Positions 8,177 to 14,356 of a stretch of DNA of 36,934 nt are shown in pieces; the first letter of the stretch is position 1, and every line of letters begins with the position of its first letter. Made by a program: the position numbers and the translations under genes. Source of the DNA: Planctomycetota bacterium (GTDB lineage: Bacteria; Planctomycetota; PUPC01; DSUN01); assembly GCA_016872875.1 (NCBI GenBank), contig VGYW01000023.1:1-36934 (forward strand). The letters are read 5' to 3'. The notes under the pieces were generated by a model. The model searched no databases. It worked only from the letters and a program-made list of their open reading frames with translations, and was not told where the DNA came from.

Positions 8177-8539
8177 ATGGGAGCCACTCAGGTCACAGCA
8201 TGTTTGCGGGCCGGACCCAAGGCGCGGCGAACGTACGAAGCGCTATTCCTGGTAGACACGGGCGCGACTGACTGCATGGCCCCGGCCCGCGAACTCCGGC
8301 GAATCGGCGTCGCGCCCCGTGGGCGGCGAACCTACGAGCTGGCCAACGGCGCGACGGTGGAATACGAGGTCGGCTTCGTCGAGGTCGAGTTCCTGGGCGA
8401 CACGGTTCCCGCGCGCGTCATCTTCGGCCCCGACGGCTCCTCACCCATCCTGGGCGTGACGGCCCTCGAGCTCTCGGGGGTCACGGTGGACCCCGTGACC
8501 CAGACCCTCAAGCGCCTCCCCGCCTTGCTCCTCAAGTGA
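8177..8539 (+). CDS. clan AA (retropepsin-like) aspartic protease
   Basis: 120 residues. The ATG at 8177 is chosen over one 9 bp upstream because GATGAGG precedes it and because proteins of this family usually begin MGxTxVTA. The motif FLVDTGATDCM contains the D-T-G-A catalytic triad of retropepsins, and GPDGSSPILGVTALE is the conserved C-terminal flap-side region ending in a TLKRLPA tail. Single-lobe enzymes of this kind act as dimers. Their substrates in cyanobacteria and planctomycetes are not known. It is a stand-alone gene with a near-consensus promoter. Confidence 0.85.
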   Translation: MGATQVTACLRAGPKARRTYEALFLVDTGATDCMAPARELRRIGVAPRGRRTYELANGATVEYEVGFVEVEFLGDTVPARVIFGPDGSSPILGVTALELSGVTVDPVTQTLKRLPALLLK

Positions 8540-8804
8540 ACGCCGCCGAATCACCGGCCGAATGATCCCCGAGAGAGGCGCCAGGCCAAAAGGGTCAGCC
8601 GAGTCTATCGGGTGCCAGCCGCCTGCCGTCCGGCGCGAACGCCACGGCCGCCACCGCCTGGGCGTGTGCCAGGTGCACTTCAGCCGCCATCGTTGGCCTC
8701 CGGGCGGCCGCTGGCTCCCTTTCCCGCTCTGGGCATTCTACAGGCGTGGCGCCGCTCACGCAACAGGTGCGGGCCGAGTGGCCACGGCCGCGCTGTCAAG
8801 GGAT
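8540..8804. other. gene-free stretch before the tandem array
   Basis: Reading frames here have no ribosome-binding site, unlikely amino acid composition (Pro/Arg/His rich) and no recognisable motif. No hairpin or promoter stands out. It is treated as non-coding. Confidence 0.5.
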
Positions 8805-9082
8805 GACATAGTGGGCCAACGAGCGTGCCGAGTTGGGCAAGTATGGGAAAGACGGCCAGGGATGCGTCCGGATCGCCAAAGTACCCATAGTTGGCCAAAC
8901 ATCAGGCGCGCACTTGACCCACTATGGCAAAAACGGCCCCGGATGCGTCCGGATCGCCGAAATTCCCATAGTGTGTCAGGTTTGGGGTTGACCCAGTATG
9001 GCGGGACCGCCCCGGATGCGTCCGGATCGCCAAAGCGCCCATAGTGGGCCAAACATCAGGGGCGCAGGTTGGCCAAGTATGA
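8805..9082. repeat. imperfect tandem array with a 73-81 bp period
   Basis: The core GATGCGTCCGGATCGCC occurs at 8861-8877, 8942-8958 and 9015-9031. Between the cores are repeated CCCATAGTGGGCCAAACATCAGG and TTGACCCAGTATGG-like blocks, so there are about three and a half copies. The core holds the near-palindrome CCGGATGCGTCCGG. No gene covers most of the array. It does not look like CRISPR because the spacers are also conserved. Confidence 0.8.
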
Positions 9083-9184
9083 GCCGCCAGGGCTGTTCTC
9101 CTGCGGGTCCAGCACGCTAAGGCAGAATCCCGCCGCGGCCACCCCGCGTGTGCCCATCACCTCGGGCCGCTGCCTGGCCTGCAT
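9056..9184 (-). CDS. possible small protein (42 aa) after the nucleotidyltransferase gene
   Basis: The ATG at 9184 lies 5 bp after the stop of the upstream nucleotidyltransferase gene and has AAGGAG 7 bp ahead, inside that gene's last codons. The product is 42 residues with a mildly hydrophobic middle (GVAAAGFCLSVLD). Its last codons are written in the end of the tandem array. No family is recognised. The well-spaced ribosome-binding site is the main support, and it could be chance. Confidence 0.35.
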   Translation of the reverse strand: MQARQRPEVMGTRGVAAAGFCLSVLDPQENSPGGSYLANLRP

Positions 9185-9188
9185 GGCG

Positions 9189-9908
9189 TCACTCCTTCGG
9201 GCGTGGAGGACGCTTCCACGTGCGCGCATCGGCCTCGAGCATTCGCAGCACGTCGTTGTAGTTGAGCTCGTGGGTGCGGGCGTAGCGGAGGAACTGGCGC
9301 GGGGTGCGGACGCCGGCCTTGATGACGGCGCGGTAGAGTTCGTGGGACATTCCGTAGCGGCACATGTCGCGCTTGGCGTAGTAACGCTTGAGCTTGAGGA
9401 TGGCCGCCCGCAGCTCTGGCGTGAGGTGGCGACGCACCCAGCGGGTGGGCGCCACGCCGAGGTTCTCGGGGTCAGTCGTGACCCACACGTCAATGTGCCA
9501 GGTGCGGGCGCCCACCCTGGTGTCGAAGCCCACCTTCACGGCGTCGCGGAAGAAGAACCGGAGGAGGTCGAGCTTGTTCACGCCCCGCTCCATCAGCCCC
9601 TTTGCGATGGTGAGGGCGGCGGGGACCTCGGGGCTGGGGTCGGAGGCCTCCGGAAGCAAGAGTCTGCGGTGGCACAGGCGTCCCGCCTGTGTCCCGCCTG
9701 CCACAGGCCGGAGGCCTGTGCCACCAAGAGGGTGCCGGGGGACGAGGACGTGAAGGTCAATGTCGGGCTTGACGATGAGCTTGAGGGGGACGCTTCCGAC
9801 GAGCGCGGCCCGGCCGACCTGGCGCGCGAGCTTCAGCACGCCCAGCCTGCGCACCAGGCCCATCGCCTCGCGGTGGAGTTCCTCCTGCGAGATGGCCTCC
9901 TTCTTCAT
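9189..9908 (-). CDS. pol-beta-type nucleotidyltransferase, unknown substrate
   Basis: 239 residues from the ATG at 9908; a GTG at 9935, just inside the intergenic gap after the GH16 stop, is an alternative. The N-terminal half holds ALVGSVPL at 35-42 and DIDLHV at 49-54, which fit the GS-x9-DxD motif of the pol-beta superfamily. WHIDVWV later supplies the likely third acidic residue. These motifs suggest an active enzyme moving a nucleotide to a protein, RNA or small molecule. A helical C-terminus (LKLKRYYAKRDMCRYG and following) could bind substrate. A GGCACAGGC repeat is inserted in frame between the DxD and the third Asp. It follows the GH16 gene directly, so it may share its transcript. 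Confidence 0.65.
   Translation of the reverse strand: MKKEAISQEELHREAMGLVRRLGVLKLARQVGRAALVGSVPLKLIVKPDIDLHVLVPRHPLGGTGLRPVAGGTQAGRLCHRRLLLPEASDPSPEVPAALTIAKGLMERGVNKLDLLRFFFRDAVKVGFDTRVGARTWHIDVWVTTDPENLGVAPTRWVRRHLTPELRAAILKLKRYYAKRDMCRYGMSHELYRAVIKAGVRTPRQFLRYARTHELNYNDVLRMLEADARTWKRPPRPKE
9668..9726. repeat. GGCACAGGC/GCCTGTGCC repeat inside the nucleotidyltransferase gene
   Basis: GGTGGCACAGGCGTCCCGCC, a CCACAGGCCGGAGGCCTGTG palindrome and a closing GCCACC. On the coding (minus) strand it encodes GGTGLRPV and AGRLCHRR peptides and keeps the frame open. Confidence 0.85.
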
Positions 9909-9938
9909 CTTCCCCACTTCACTTTCACTCGTCACTGG

Positions 9939-10775
9939 TCACTTGAGCGGCTTCGGCTTCCACACGGGCTGCCCCGTCTTCGCGTCAACCAGGTCGTAGA
10001 CGCGGACGTAGTCGGTGAGGAACTCGTCGGGGAGGGCGGCCTTTCGGACGTCGCCGGCCCAGCCGCCGAACTCCAGCTCGTCGCTGAGCTTGAGGTAGAG
10101 CGGCACCTGGCACACCCCGCCGGCCTTCGTCCGCCAGGTCTCCTTGCCGTCCACGTAGAAGACGTACTCGTCGGGCGTCCAGAGCAGGGCGTAGGTGTGC
10201 CAGCCCTCGGCGATGCCGGGGTGCCGCGAGATGTGGCCCGCCGACTTGTGCGCCTTCCCATAGCCGTCCCAGTGGAGATTGTGGTGGACGCGGTCATCGA
10301 GCCCTGGCTTCTCCATGATGTCAATCTCGGTGCCGTCCATCCCCTCGTTGCCCACGGTGGTCACGCCCTTGCCGAACATCCAGAAGGCCGACCAGTGTCC
10401 GCCCGAGCGCTGGAGGCGGATGCGGGCCACGTAGTAGCCGAAGGCGCGCTCGAACTTCCCCCGCGTCCGCACACAGCCGTCGAGGTACTTCTCCCCATCC
10501 TTCAGCGTCTTGATGGCGAGCGCGCCCTTGCCATCGAGCGCCACGGCCTTCGGCGACCAGAAGCCTGCCCGCCGCGGCCCATCCGCGACGTCCCACTTGC
10601 TCTCATCCAGCTTCTCCCCGTCGAACTCGTCGTTCCACACGAGCTTCCATGCCTGCCCCTCTGGCGCCGGCGGCAGCGTGTCGGGCGGCTCGAGCTTCGG
10701 CTTCATCGTCGCCTCCTCACCTCCCAGGACGCACACCGCTACAAACCAGAGCGCAACGCAGATCGTCATTCGCAT
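9939..10775 (-). CDS. secreted glycoside hydrolase family 16 enzyme
   Basis: 278 residues with a signal peptide (MRMTICVALWFVAVCVLGG) and AAGGAG 7 bp before the ATG. The GH16 jelly roll is clear: KLVWNDEFDGEKLDESKW at the start of the fold, GHWSAFWMFG, and the catalytic DGTEIDIMEKPG, which has the E-x-D-x-x-E nucleophile and acid/base pair of the family. It also has a WHTYALLWTPDEYVFYVDG segment. Family members cut beta-1,3/1,4-glucans, laminarin, agarose, carrageenan or related polymers; the substrate here cannot be read. It has a promoter candidate back to back with that of the RHH gene. Confidence 0.9.
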   Translation of the reverse strand: MRMTICVALWFVAVCVLGGEEATMKPKLEPPDTLPPAPEGQAWKLVWNDEFDGEKLDESKWDVADGPRRAGFWSPKAVALDGKGALAIKTLKDGEKYLDGCVRTRGKFERAFGYYVARIRLQRSGGHWSAFWMFGKGVTTVGNEGMDGTEIDIMEKPGLDDRVHHNLHWDGYGKAHKSAGHISRHPGIAEGWHTYALLWTPDEYVFYVDGKETWRTKAGGVCQVPLYLKLSDELEFGGWAGDVRKAALPDEFLTDYVRVYDLVDAKTGQPVWKPKPLK

Positions 10776-10795
10776 GGGACACTCCTTTCGCCCCT

Positions 10796-10824
10796 ATACT
10801 ACCCATCTTTGCCCAAGGTGGCAA
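10796..10824 (-). promoter_or_regulatory. putative promoter of the GH16 gene
   Basis: On the minus strand TTGCCA (10824-10819, 5/6) and TAGTAT (10801-10796, 4/6) lie 17 bp apart, 21 bp upstream of the GH16 start codon. Confidence 0.45.
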
Positions 10825-10825
10825 G

Positions 10826-10854
10826 TTGACAACCGCTCTGCCACGCTGCACAAT
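10826..10854 (+). promoter_or_regulatory. putative promoter giving a leaderless RHH transcript
   Basis: A perfect TTGACA at 10826-10831 and CACAAT at 10849-10854 (4/6) with a 17-bp spacer. The predicted start of transcription, near 10861, falls on the GTG start codon at 10862, which has no Shine-Dalgarno sequence. Confidence 0.45.
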
Positions 10855-10861
10855 GTAGCCC

Positions 10862-11080
10862 GTGAGCACGACGATCACAATCCGCCTCAACGCCCCAGTT
10901 GCCGAAGCGCTGCGCGACGGGTCTGGCCGCTCCGGCCAGAGCCGCGCCGCGGTCGTGCCCCACGGCGTCCGTCGCTACCTCGCCCTCCGCAAGTTCGATG
11001 CTGGGCGGAAGTGGATGATGCCCGTTGCCCTGACCGACGGCTACCTGACCGACGAAGACGCGTTCCGCAACATCTCGTAG
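10862..11080 (+). CDS. ribbon-helix-helix (CopG-type) antitoxin-like protein
   Basis: 72 residues from a GTG. STTITIRLNAPVAEALRD at the N-terminus is the beta-strand plus helix of an RHH DNA-binding domain, SRAAVVPHGVRRYLALRKF is the second helix, and the C-terminus (LTDGYLTDEDAFRNIS) is the toxin-neutralising tail seen in VapB-like antitoxins that usually accompany PIN toxins. No PIN gene follows: the next gene is a HEPN-like protein 38 bp downstream. It is thus an orphan antitoxin or one with an unusual partner. It acts as a DNA-binding dimer and probably represses its own promoter. Confidence 0.7.
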   Translation: MSTTITIRLNAPVAEALRDGSGRSGQSRAAVVPHGVRRYLALRKFDAGRKWMMPVALTDGYLTDEDAFRNIS

Positions 11081-11118
11081 TGGTGCCCTGTGTGTCGCAG
11101 AGATGATCGGAGACGGTG

Positions 11119-11562
11119 ATGGCGAACTTGAGAGAGATAGCAGAACACTGGCTCAAGAGCGAGGATACTGTCTGCCGGCAAGGTAGACTGCAACGCCTTG
11201 AGTGGGTTGCGGCAAGGCTACCCCCTGGTGATTACTGGACATTCCCCGGTGCTCCGATGACCAAGTTCCTCTTCGAGGAGACAAGATACTGCTTCGCCTA
11301 CGGGCAGTTTCTGGCCGCGATCGTGCTCGGGCTGTCCTACATTGAGCACACGGTGGCGGCGATGTTCTATGCAATGGGGCGGGACGACCTCCAGAAGTCG
11401 AGCGTAACAGAGCTTCTTCGGGAGGCCGTCCGAGATGGCTGGATCGAGCGGACCGAGTTCAAAGCACTGGAACGCGCGCGGAAGCTCCGCAATACTGTTA
11501 CTCACTTCCGCCGGCCGCTCCGCAAAGACACTGTGGAATCCAGGGCGGTGGTGAAGAACTGA
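11119..11562 (+). CDS. HEPN-like protein, probably cut short by an in-frame TGA
   Basis: 147 residues from the ATG at 11119, with GGAG about 6 bp upstream. The protein is helical. Near its end ARKLRNTVTHF contains an R-N-x3-H motif (Arg124 to His129), the R-x4-6-H signature of HEPN ribonucleases, preceded by a YIEHTVAAMFYAMGR helix. After the TGA at 11560-11562 the same frame stays open for 26 codons (an APYSVIENDARYVMEC-type helix) to a TGA at 11641-11643. That tail looks coding, so the stop is probably a nonsense mutation or a sequence error. HEPN proteins often serve as RNase toxins or RNA-binding factors. The gene may pair with the RHH gene upstream. Confidence 0.65.
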   Translation: MANLREIAEHWLKSEDTVCRQGRLQRLEWVAARLPPGDYWTFPGAPMTKFLFEETRYCFAYGQFLAAIVLGLSYIEHTVAAMFYAMGRDDLQKSSVTELLREAVRDGWIERTEFKALERARKLRNTVTHFRRPLRKDTVESRAVVKN

Positions 11563-11643
11563 GCCCCGTATTCAGTCATAGAGAACGACGCCCGATACGT
11601 CATGGAGTGCGTTCTGCGCCTGCTGAGCCATAACGTTGTCTGA
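11563..11643 (+). pseudogene. in-frame continuation of the HEPN-like gene beyond its stop
   Basis: 26 codons in the same frame as the HEPN-like gene follow its TGA. They encode an amphipathic helix with alternating acidic and aliphatic residues (VIENDARYVMECVLRLL). Composition and continuity of frame suggest the original C-terminus. Confidence 0.5.
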
Positions 11644-11804
11644 GTGTCTGGAGGACGAACGGGCGAGCGGCACCGCTCCTGTGCCGGGGCGTTGGATCGT
11701 TAGCCAGCTTCTCCGGCAGTTTCCACATCGACCGAGGCGATGATCTCGTGGAGGTTGCCGATGGCAAAGCATACGCAGGTGTCAGCACGAGGGGCCGCAC
11801 AGGA

Positions 11805-12035
11805 TCACGAGGCCACCGTATCCGCCAGTACCGGCGTTAGGCGATAGACTCGGGCCTGCCGGCGAGCCGCGGCGAGATCGCCACGGCGCAGTGCGAGCCG
11901 GATATCATCGAGCTTCTGGGCGTCGTCTAGCGACAGGTACGGTGCCCAAGGCTCGGCAGACTCAATCAAGTCCACCGTGACCTCCGCCAACCAGTCGCCC
12001 TCGCGGACCAGCTTGGTATGCTTGCGGATGCTCAT
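11805..12035 (-). CDS. antitoxin-like partner of the DUF4258 protein
   Basis: 76 residues from the ATG at 12035, chosen for the GAGGAGA 6-7 bp upstream. The N-terminal part (SIRKHTKLVREGDWLAEVTV) is probably a strand-rich domain, followed by an acidic helix (DDAQKLDDIRLALRRGD) and a basic end. The ATG overlaps the stop of the DUF4258 gene by 4 bp (ATGA), the usual coupling in toxin-antitoxin operons. I do not recognise the fold; the role rests on this pairing. Confidence 0.65.
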   Translation of the reverse strand: MSIRKHTKLVREGDWLAEVTVDLIESAEPWAPYLSLDDAQKLDDIRLALRRGDLAAARRQARVYRLTPVLADTVAS

Positions 12036-12358
12036 CGCTTTCTCCTCAAGAAATCGTCGCTCCACTTCCCCGCGTCAGGACGGTAGGCAGTAACCAGCAC
12101 GGCCGGCTCTGTATGCCCGCGTGGGATGCCCCATAGCGCGTGGGCCGGCAGGCCCTCGGAATCCCGTTCGAGCACCAGGACGCAAGGCCCCTTTGGGTAG
12201 TTTGGGTATTCCTCGACGACCTGTGCCCCCGGGACACCGGCGACGACATCGCGCGCCAGAATCCCGTCCTCCATCAACTCATCATAGCCGTGGTCCGATA
12301 TGCGGACACGGCCGGATGCGACGAGTCGGCGGATCTGATCGAGGATCGTGTCCACCAA
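12032..12358 (-). CDS. DUF4258-type toxin-like protein
   Basis: 108 residues starting at TTG (12358) with GGGAGG 9 bp upstream; a GTG at the next codon is an alternative. RISDHGYDELMEDGI is the N-terminal signature of DUF4258, and WGIPRGHTEPAVLVTAYRP is its C-terminal strand region with a conserved HxE..VT.Y pattern. This family resembles RelE/BrnT-like RNase folds and is commonly found beside small antitoxins. The toxin comes first and the partner follows with an ATGA overlap. TAGAAT just ahead of the start with TTGCGC 17 bp further up is a weak promoter candidate. Confidence 0.7.
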   Translation of the reverse strand: MVDTILDQIRRLVASGRVRISDHGYDELMEDGILARDVVAGVPGAQVVEEYPNYPKGPCVLVLERDSEGLPAHALWGIPRGHTEPAVLVTAYRPDAGKWSDDFLRRKR

Positions 12359-12487
12359 GTTATTCTACCTCCCGGGGCGACTCTGCGCAATCGGGTTCCC
12401 TGCTCCGGGAGGGTCCCACGTGCAAGTGTGCACGCCCTACCGCTTCGTACCCGAACACCCAACACCGAACACCGCTTCCCTCATGTC

Positions 12488-13606
12488 TCAGCGCCCTGGC
12501 GTCGGCTGGAGCCGAAAGGCGAAGAGGCCGTCGGCACGGGCGCCGCCCTGGACGCCCAGGACGTTGAGGAAGAGGAAGCAGTTGTGGTCTGGGACACGGA
12601 CGAGGAGGCCCCAGTGGGTGGTGCCCTTGGGGGGCTCGCCGGCCAGCTTGACCTCGGCCCAGGCGTCCTTGTCGGGGTCGTAGGCCCAGAGCTCCGTGCC
12701 GTCGCCCTTGATGAGGACGAGGGTTCTGGTGGACTCGGGGTCGTAGGCGATTGAGACGGATTCGGTGTGAGGCGGCTTGTCGCGGCCTTTGGCCTTCATC
12801 CAGGCATCGGCGAGGTCGGCGATGAAGCGGGTGGTGCCCGTCGCCATGTCGAGCGTCCACCACTTCCGTCCCGCTCGGACGACGTGGCGCTTGCGGGCCG
12901 CGTCGTAGGCGGAGTGGACCTCGCTCCAGGCGGTGACGGGTGATTCGCAGCGCTTCGACCAGGCCACCTTCTCGCGGTCGAAGACGTAGACGGCGCGGTC
13001 CGGCCCGCCGACGACGATGGCGACGAGGGTCTTGAGGTCGGGGTCGTAGGCGAGGTTCCAAGTGTGGACGTCGCGTCCGCGCGGAGCCTTGTCCAAGACC
13101 TTCCGCCATTCGCGCTTTGCGGGTTCGAAGGCCCAGAGCTGGTCCATGAGGCTGAAGAACGCCTTCTCTTCGGGGAACCAGCACTGCATCTGATATGTGT
13201 GGCGGGTGAGGGGGCGGCCTTTGGGGCTGAGGAGTGCGACGCCCGAGCCGCCGCCGATGTTGCGGACGTGTTTTCGCTCCTCCGGGGTAAGATGGTTCCA
13301 GGAGTCGGCCTGGCGCCAGTCCTCCGGCTCGGTCGCCTGAGTCCAGGTGTTGGCCGCCACGTCGTAGAGCTCCACGTCGTTGCATGGGTAGCTGCCGTGT
13401 CCGCCGCCGAAGTAGTAGATGAGGCCCTCGCCGTAGCAGATGCCGGAGTAGGAGCGCGCAATGGGGCTGCGGTTGGGCTTGATGCGCACCCAGGTGTTCG
13501 CGGGGAGGTCCTTCAGGTGCGGCGGGGCCTCCGCCGCCCACAGGCAAGATGCCTGTGCCACCACCCACAGGCAAGATGCCTGTGCCACCGCGAGAGCCGT
13601 TCGCAT
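12488..13606 (-). CDS. secreted Kelch-type beta-propeller protein with a repeat-derived signal region
   Basis: 372 residues; GGGGGG lies ahead of the ATG. Kelch-like repeats follow: SYSGICYGEGLIYYFGGGHG, NDVELYDVAANTWTQ, FEPAKREWRKV, VHTWNLAYDPDLKTLVAIVVGG, LWAYDPDKDAWAEV and others, giving a beta-propeller. Planctomycetes secrete many such proteins; they may bind carbohydrate or act as galactose-oxidase-like scaffolds. No catalytic site is evident. The N-terminus is built from two copies of the GCATCTTGCCTGTG repeat (AVAQASCLW twice, then AAEA), and these hydrophobic residues serve as the apparent signal peptide. The gene lies 20 bp downstream of the small antitoxin gene and may be read from its promoter. 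Confidence 0.7.
   Translation of the reverse strand: MRTALAVAQASCLWVVAQASCLWAAEAPPHLKDLPANTWVRIKPNRSPIARSYSGICYGEGLIYYFGGGHGSYPCNDVELYDVAANTWTQATEPEDWRQADSWNHLTPEERKHVRNIGGGSGVALLSPKGRPLTRHTYQMQCWFPEEKAFFSLMDQLWAFEPAKREWRKVLDKAPRGRDVHTWNLAYDPDLKTLVAIVVGGPDRAVYVFDREKVAWSKRCESPVTAWSEVHSAYDAARKRHVVRAGRKWWTLDMATGTTRFIADLADAWMKAKGRDKPPHTESVSIAYDPESTRTLVLIKGDGTELWAYDPDKDAWAEVKLAGEPPKGTTHWGLLVRVPDHNCFLFLNVLGVQGGARADGLFAFRLQPTPGR
13536..13589. repeat. two copies of the GGCACAGGC-type repeat at the 5' end of the Kelch gene
   Basis: CCACAGGCAAGATGCCTGTG occurs twice in tandem with a 27-bp period, each ending in GCCACC. On the minus strand it encodes VVAQASCLW in the signal region of the Kelch protein. 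Confidence 0.85.
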
Positions 13607-13626
13607 GGAATCCCCCCTGAACGAGG

Positions 13627-13836
13627 TCAGGCCCCTGTGCGTCGCTTCTGGATCTTCCTCGCGAGCGCCTTCACGGTCGTCTTGCCCAGCAACCGGCGCC
13701 GCTCTCTGGAGTAGTCCCCCCGCCCGGTCTCGAACTGCTGGAGGAAACGGACCATGCCGACGGGTCCGAGCTCCCGGTTCAGCGCTTCAAGGCCGGCCTC
13801 GTAAATCTGGTTAAGGGTCATCTTCCGAGCGTTCAT
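13627..13836 (-). CDS. small antitoxin-like protein of the second PIN module
   Basis: 69 residues; AAAGGTGAT lies ahead of the ATG. The protein begins MNARKMTLNQIYEAGLEAL and continues with VGMVRFLQQFETGRGDYSRER and a basic tail (ALARKIQKRR). Proteins of this look commonly follow PIN toxins in planctomycete genomes, but no fold can be named with certainty. It starts 14 bp after the PIN gene. Confidence 0.65.
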   Translation of the reverse strand: MNARKMTLNQIYEAGLEALNRELGPVGMVRFLQQFETGRGDYSRERRRLLGKTTVKALARKIQKRRTGA

Positions 13837-13850
13837 GGCTTTATCACCTT

Positions 13851-14282
13851 TCAGAGCAACTCGATCGGGTTCACCACACGAATCCTGAGCGCTTTCGCGT
13901 GGCGTGACGCCTTGCGGAGGAGCTGGTCGTCCGTGGTGAAGAACACTGTGGCTTCTCCGCTCTCGGCACAGGCGATGTGCAAGGCGTCCATGGGGCGGAA
14001 TCCCAGAGACTCAAGCCCATTCGCACGCACAATCTCGGCCTCACTCACGAGGATGGTGCTGTTGGCCCATCTTGCCAGCAACTTCAGGCGCCGCAACCGC
14101 TTCGGGTCGGGCGTTTGATCGATCTCGAAGTCAACGACTTCGCTTCGGAGCCAGTGATAGTCGCCAGCTTCGACTCGACCGAGGGCCACCAGCACGGCCT
14201 CGGCCTCAAGCCGAATGCGGTCTTGCGTCTGATCGTCGAATGGCCTGTTCAGGCAGCAGACGTCAAGGCAGATCTTGGTCAT
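13851..14282 (-). CDS. PIN-domain toxin of the second module
   Basis: 143 residues from the ATG at 14282; an in-frame TTG 12 bp upstream is less likely. PIN features are KICLDVCCLNRPFDD with the first Asp, SEVVDFEID with central acidic residues, FRPMDALHIACAES with the third Asp, and FFTTDDQLL with the fourth. The architecture is that of VapC-like ribonucleases. A near-consensus promoter lies 36 bp upstream of the start codon, so the pair is an independent transcription unit between two large secreted-protein genes. Confidence 0.8.
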   Translation of the reverse strand: MTKICLDVCCLNRPFDDQTQDRIRLEAEAVLVALGRVEAGDYHWLRSEVVDFEIDQTPDPKRLRRLKLLARWANSTILVSEAEIVRANGLESLGFRPMDALHIACAESGEATVFFTTDDQLLRKASRHAKALRIRVVNPIELL

Positions 14283-14318
14283 CGCAGCGTCCAATGCGGG
14301 GGCGTAACTCGCGTACTA

Positions 14319-14347
14319 ATGATAGCCCATCCCGGCCTCTGAGTCAA
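14319..14347 (-). promoter_or_regulatory. promoter of the second PIN module
   Basis: On the minus strand TTGACT (14347-14342, 5/6) and TATCAT (14324-14319, 5/6) lie 17 bp apart, in the gap after the FG-GAP gene. Transcription would start near 14312. Confidence 0.6.
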
Positions 14348-14356
14348 CGACTCGGC

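Noticed and set aside
8562..9044. 160-codon plus-strand frame through the tandem array
   Set aside because: No ribosome-binding site, repeat-derived and Pro/Arg/His-rich sequence, and no motif.
8805..9082. Tandem array as a CRISPR array
   Set aside because: Unit length is 73-81 bp, the sequences between cores are also similar, only three cores occur, and no cas genes are near.
11562..11562. Selenocysteine at the TGA of the HEPN-like gene
   Set aside because: The following sequence has no evident selenocysteine-insertion hairpin, and HEPN proteins are not known selenoproteins; mutation or error is simpler.
11660..11800. A short minus-strand frame ending GNLHEIIASVDVETAGEAG
   Set aside because: It looks somewhat coding but is only about 33 codons, is preceded by a stop and has no start site; possibly a remnant, not enough to annotate.
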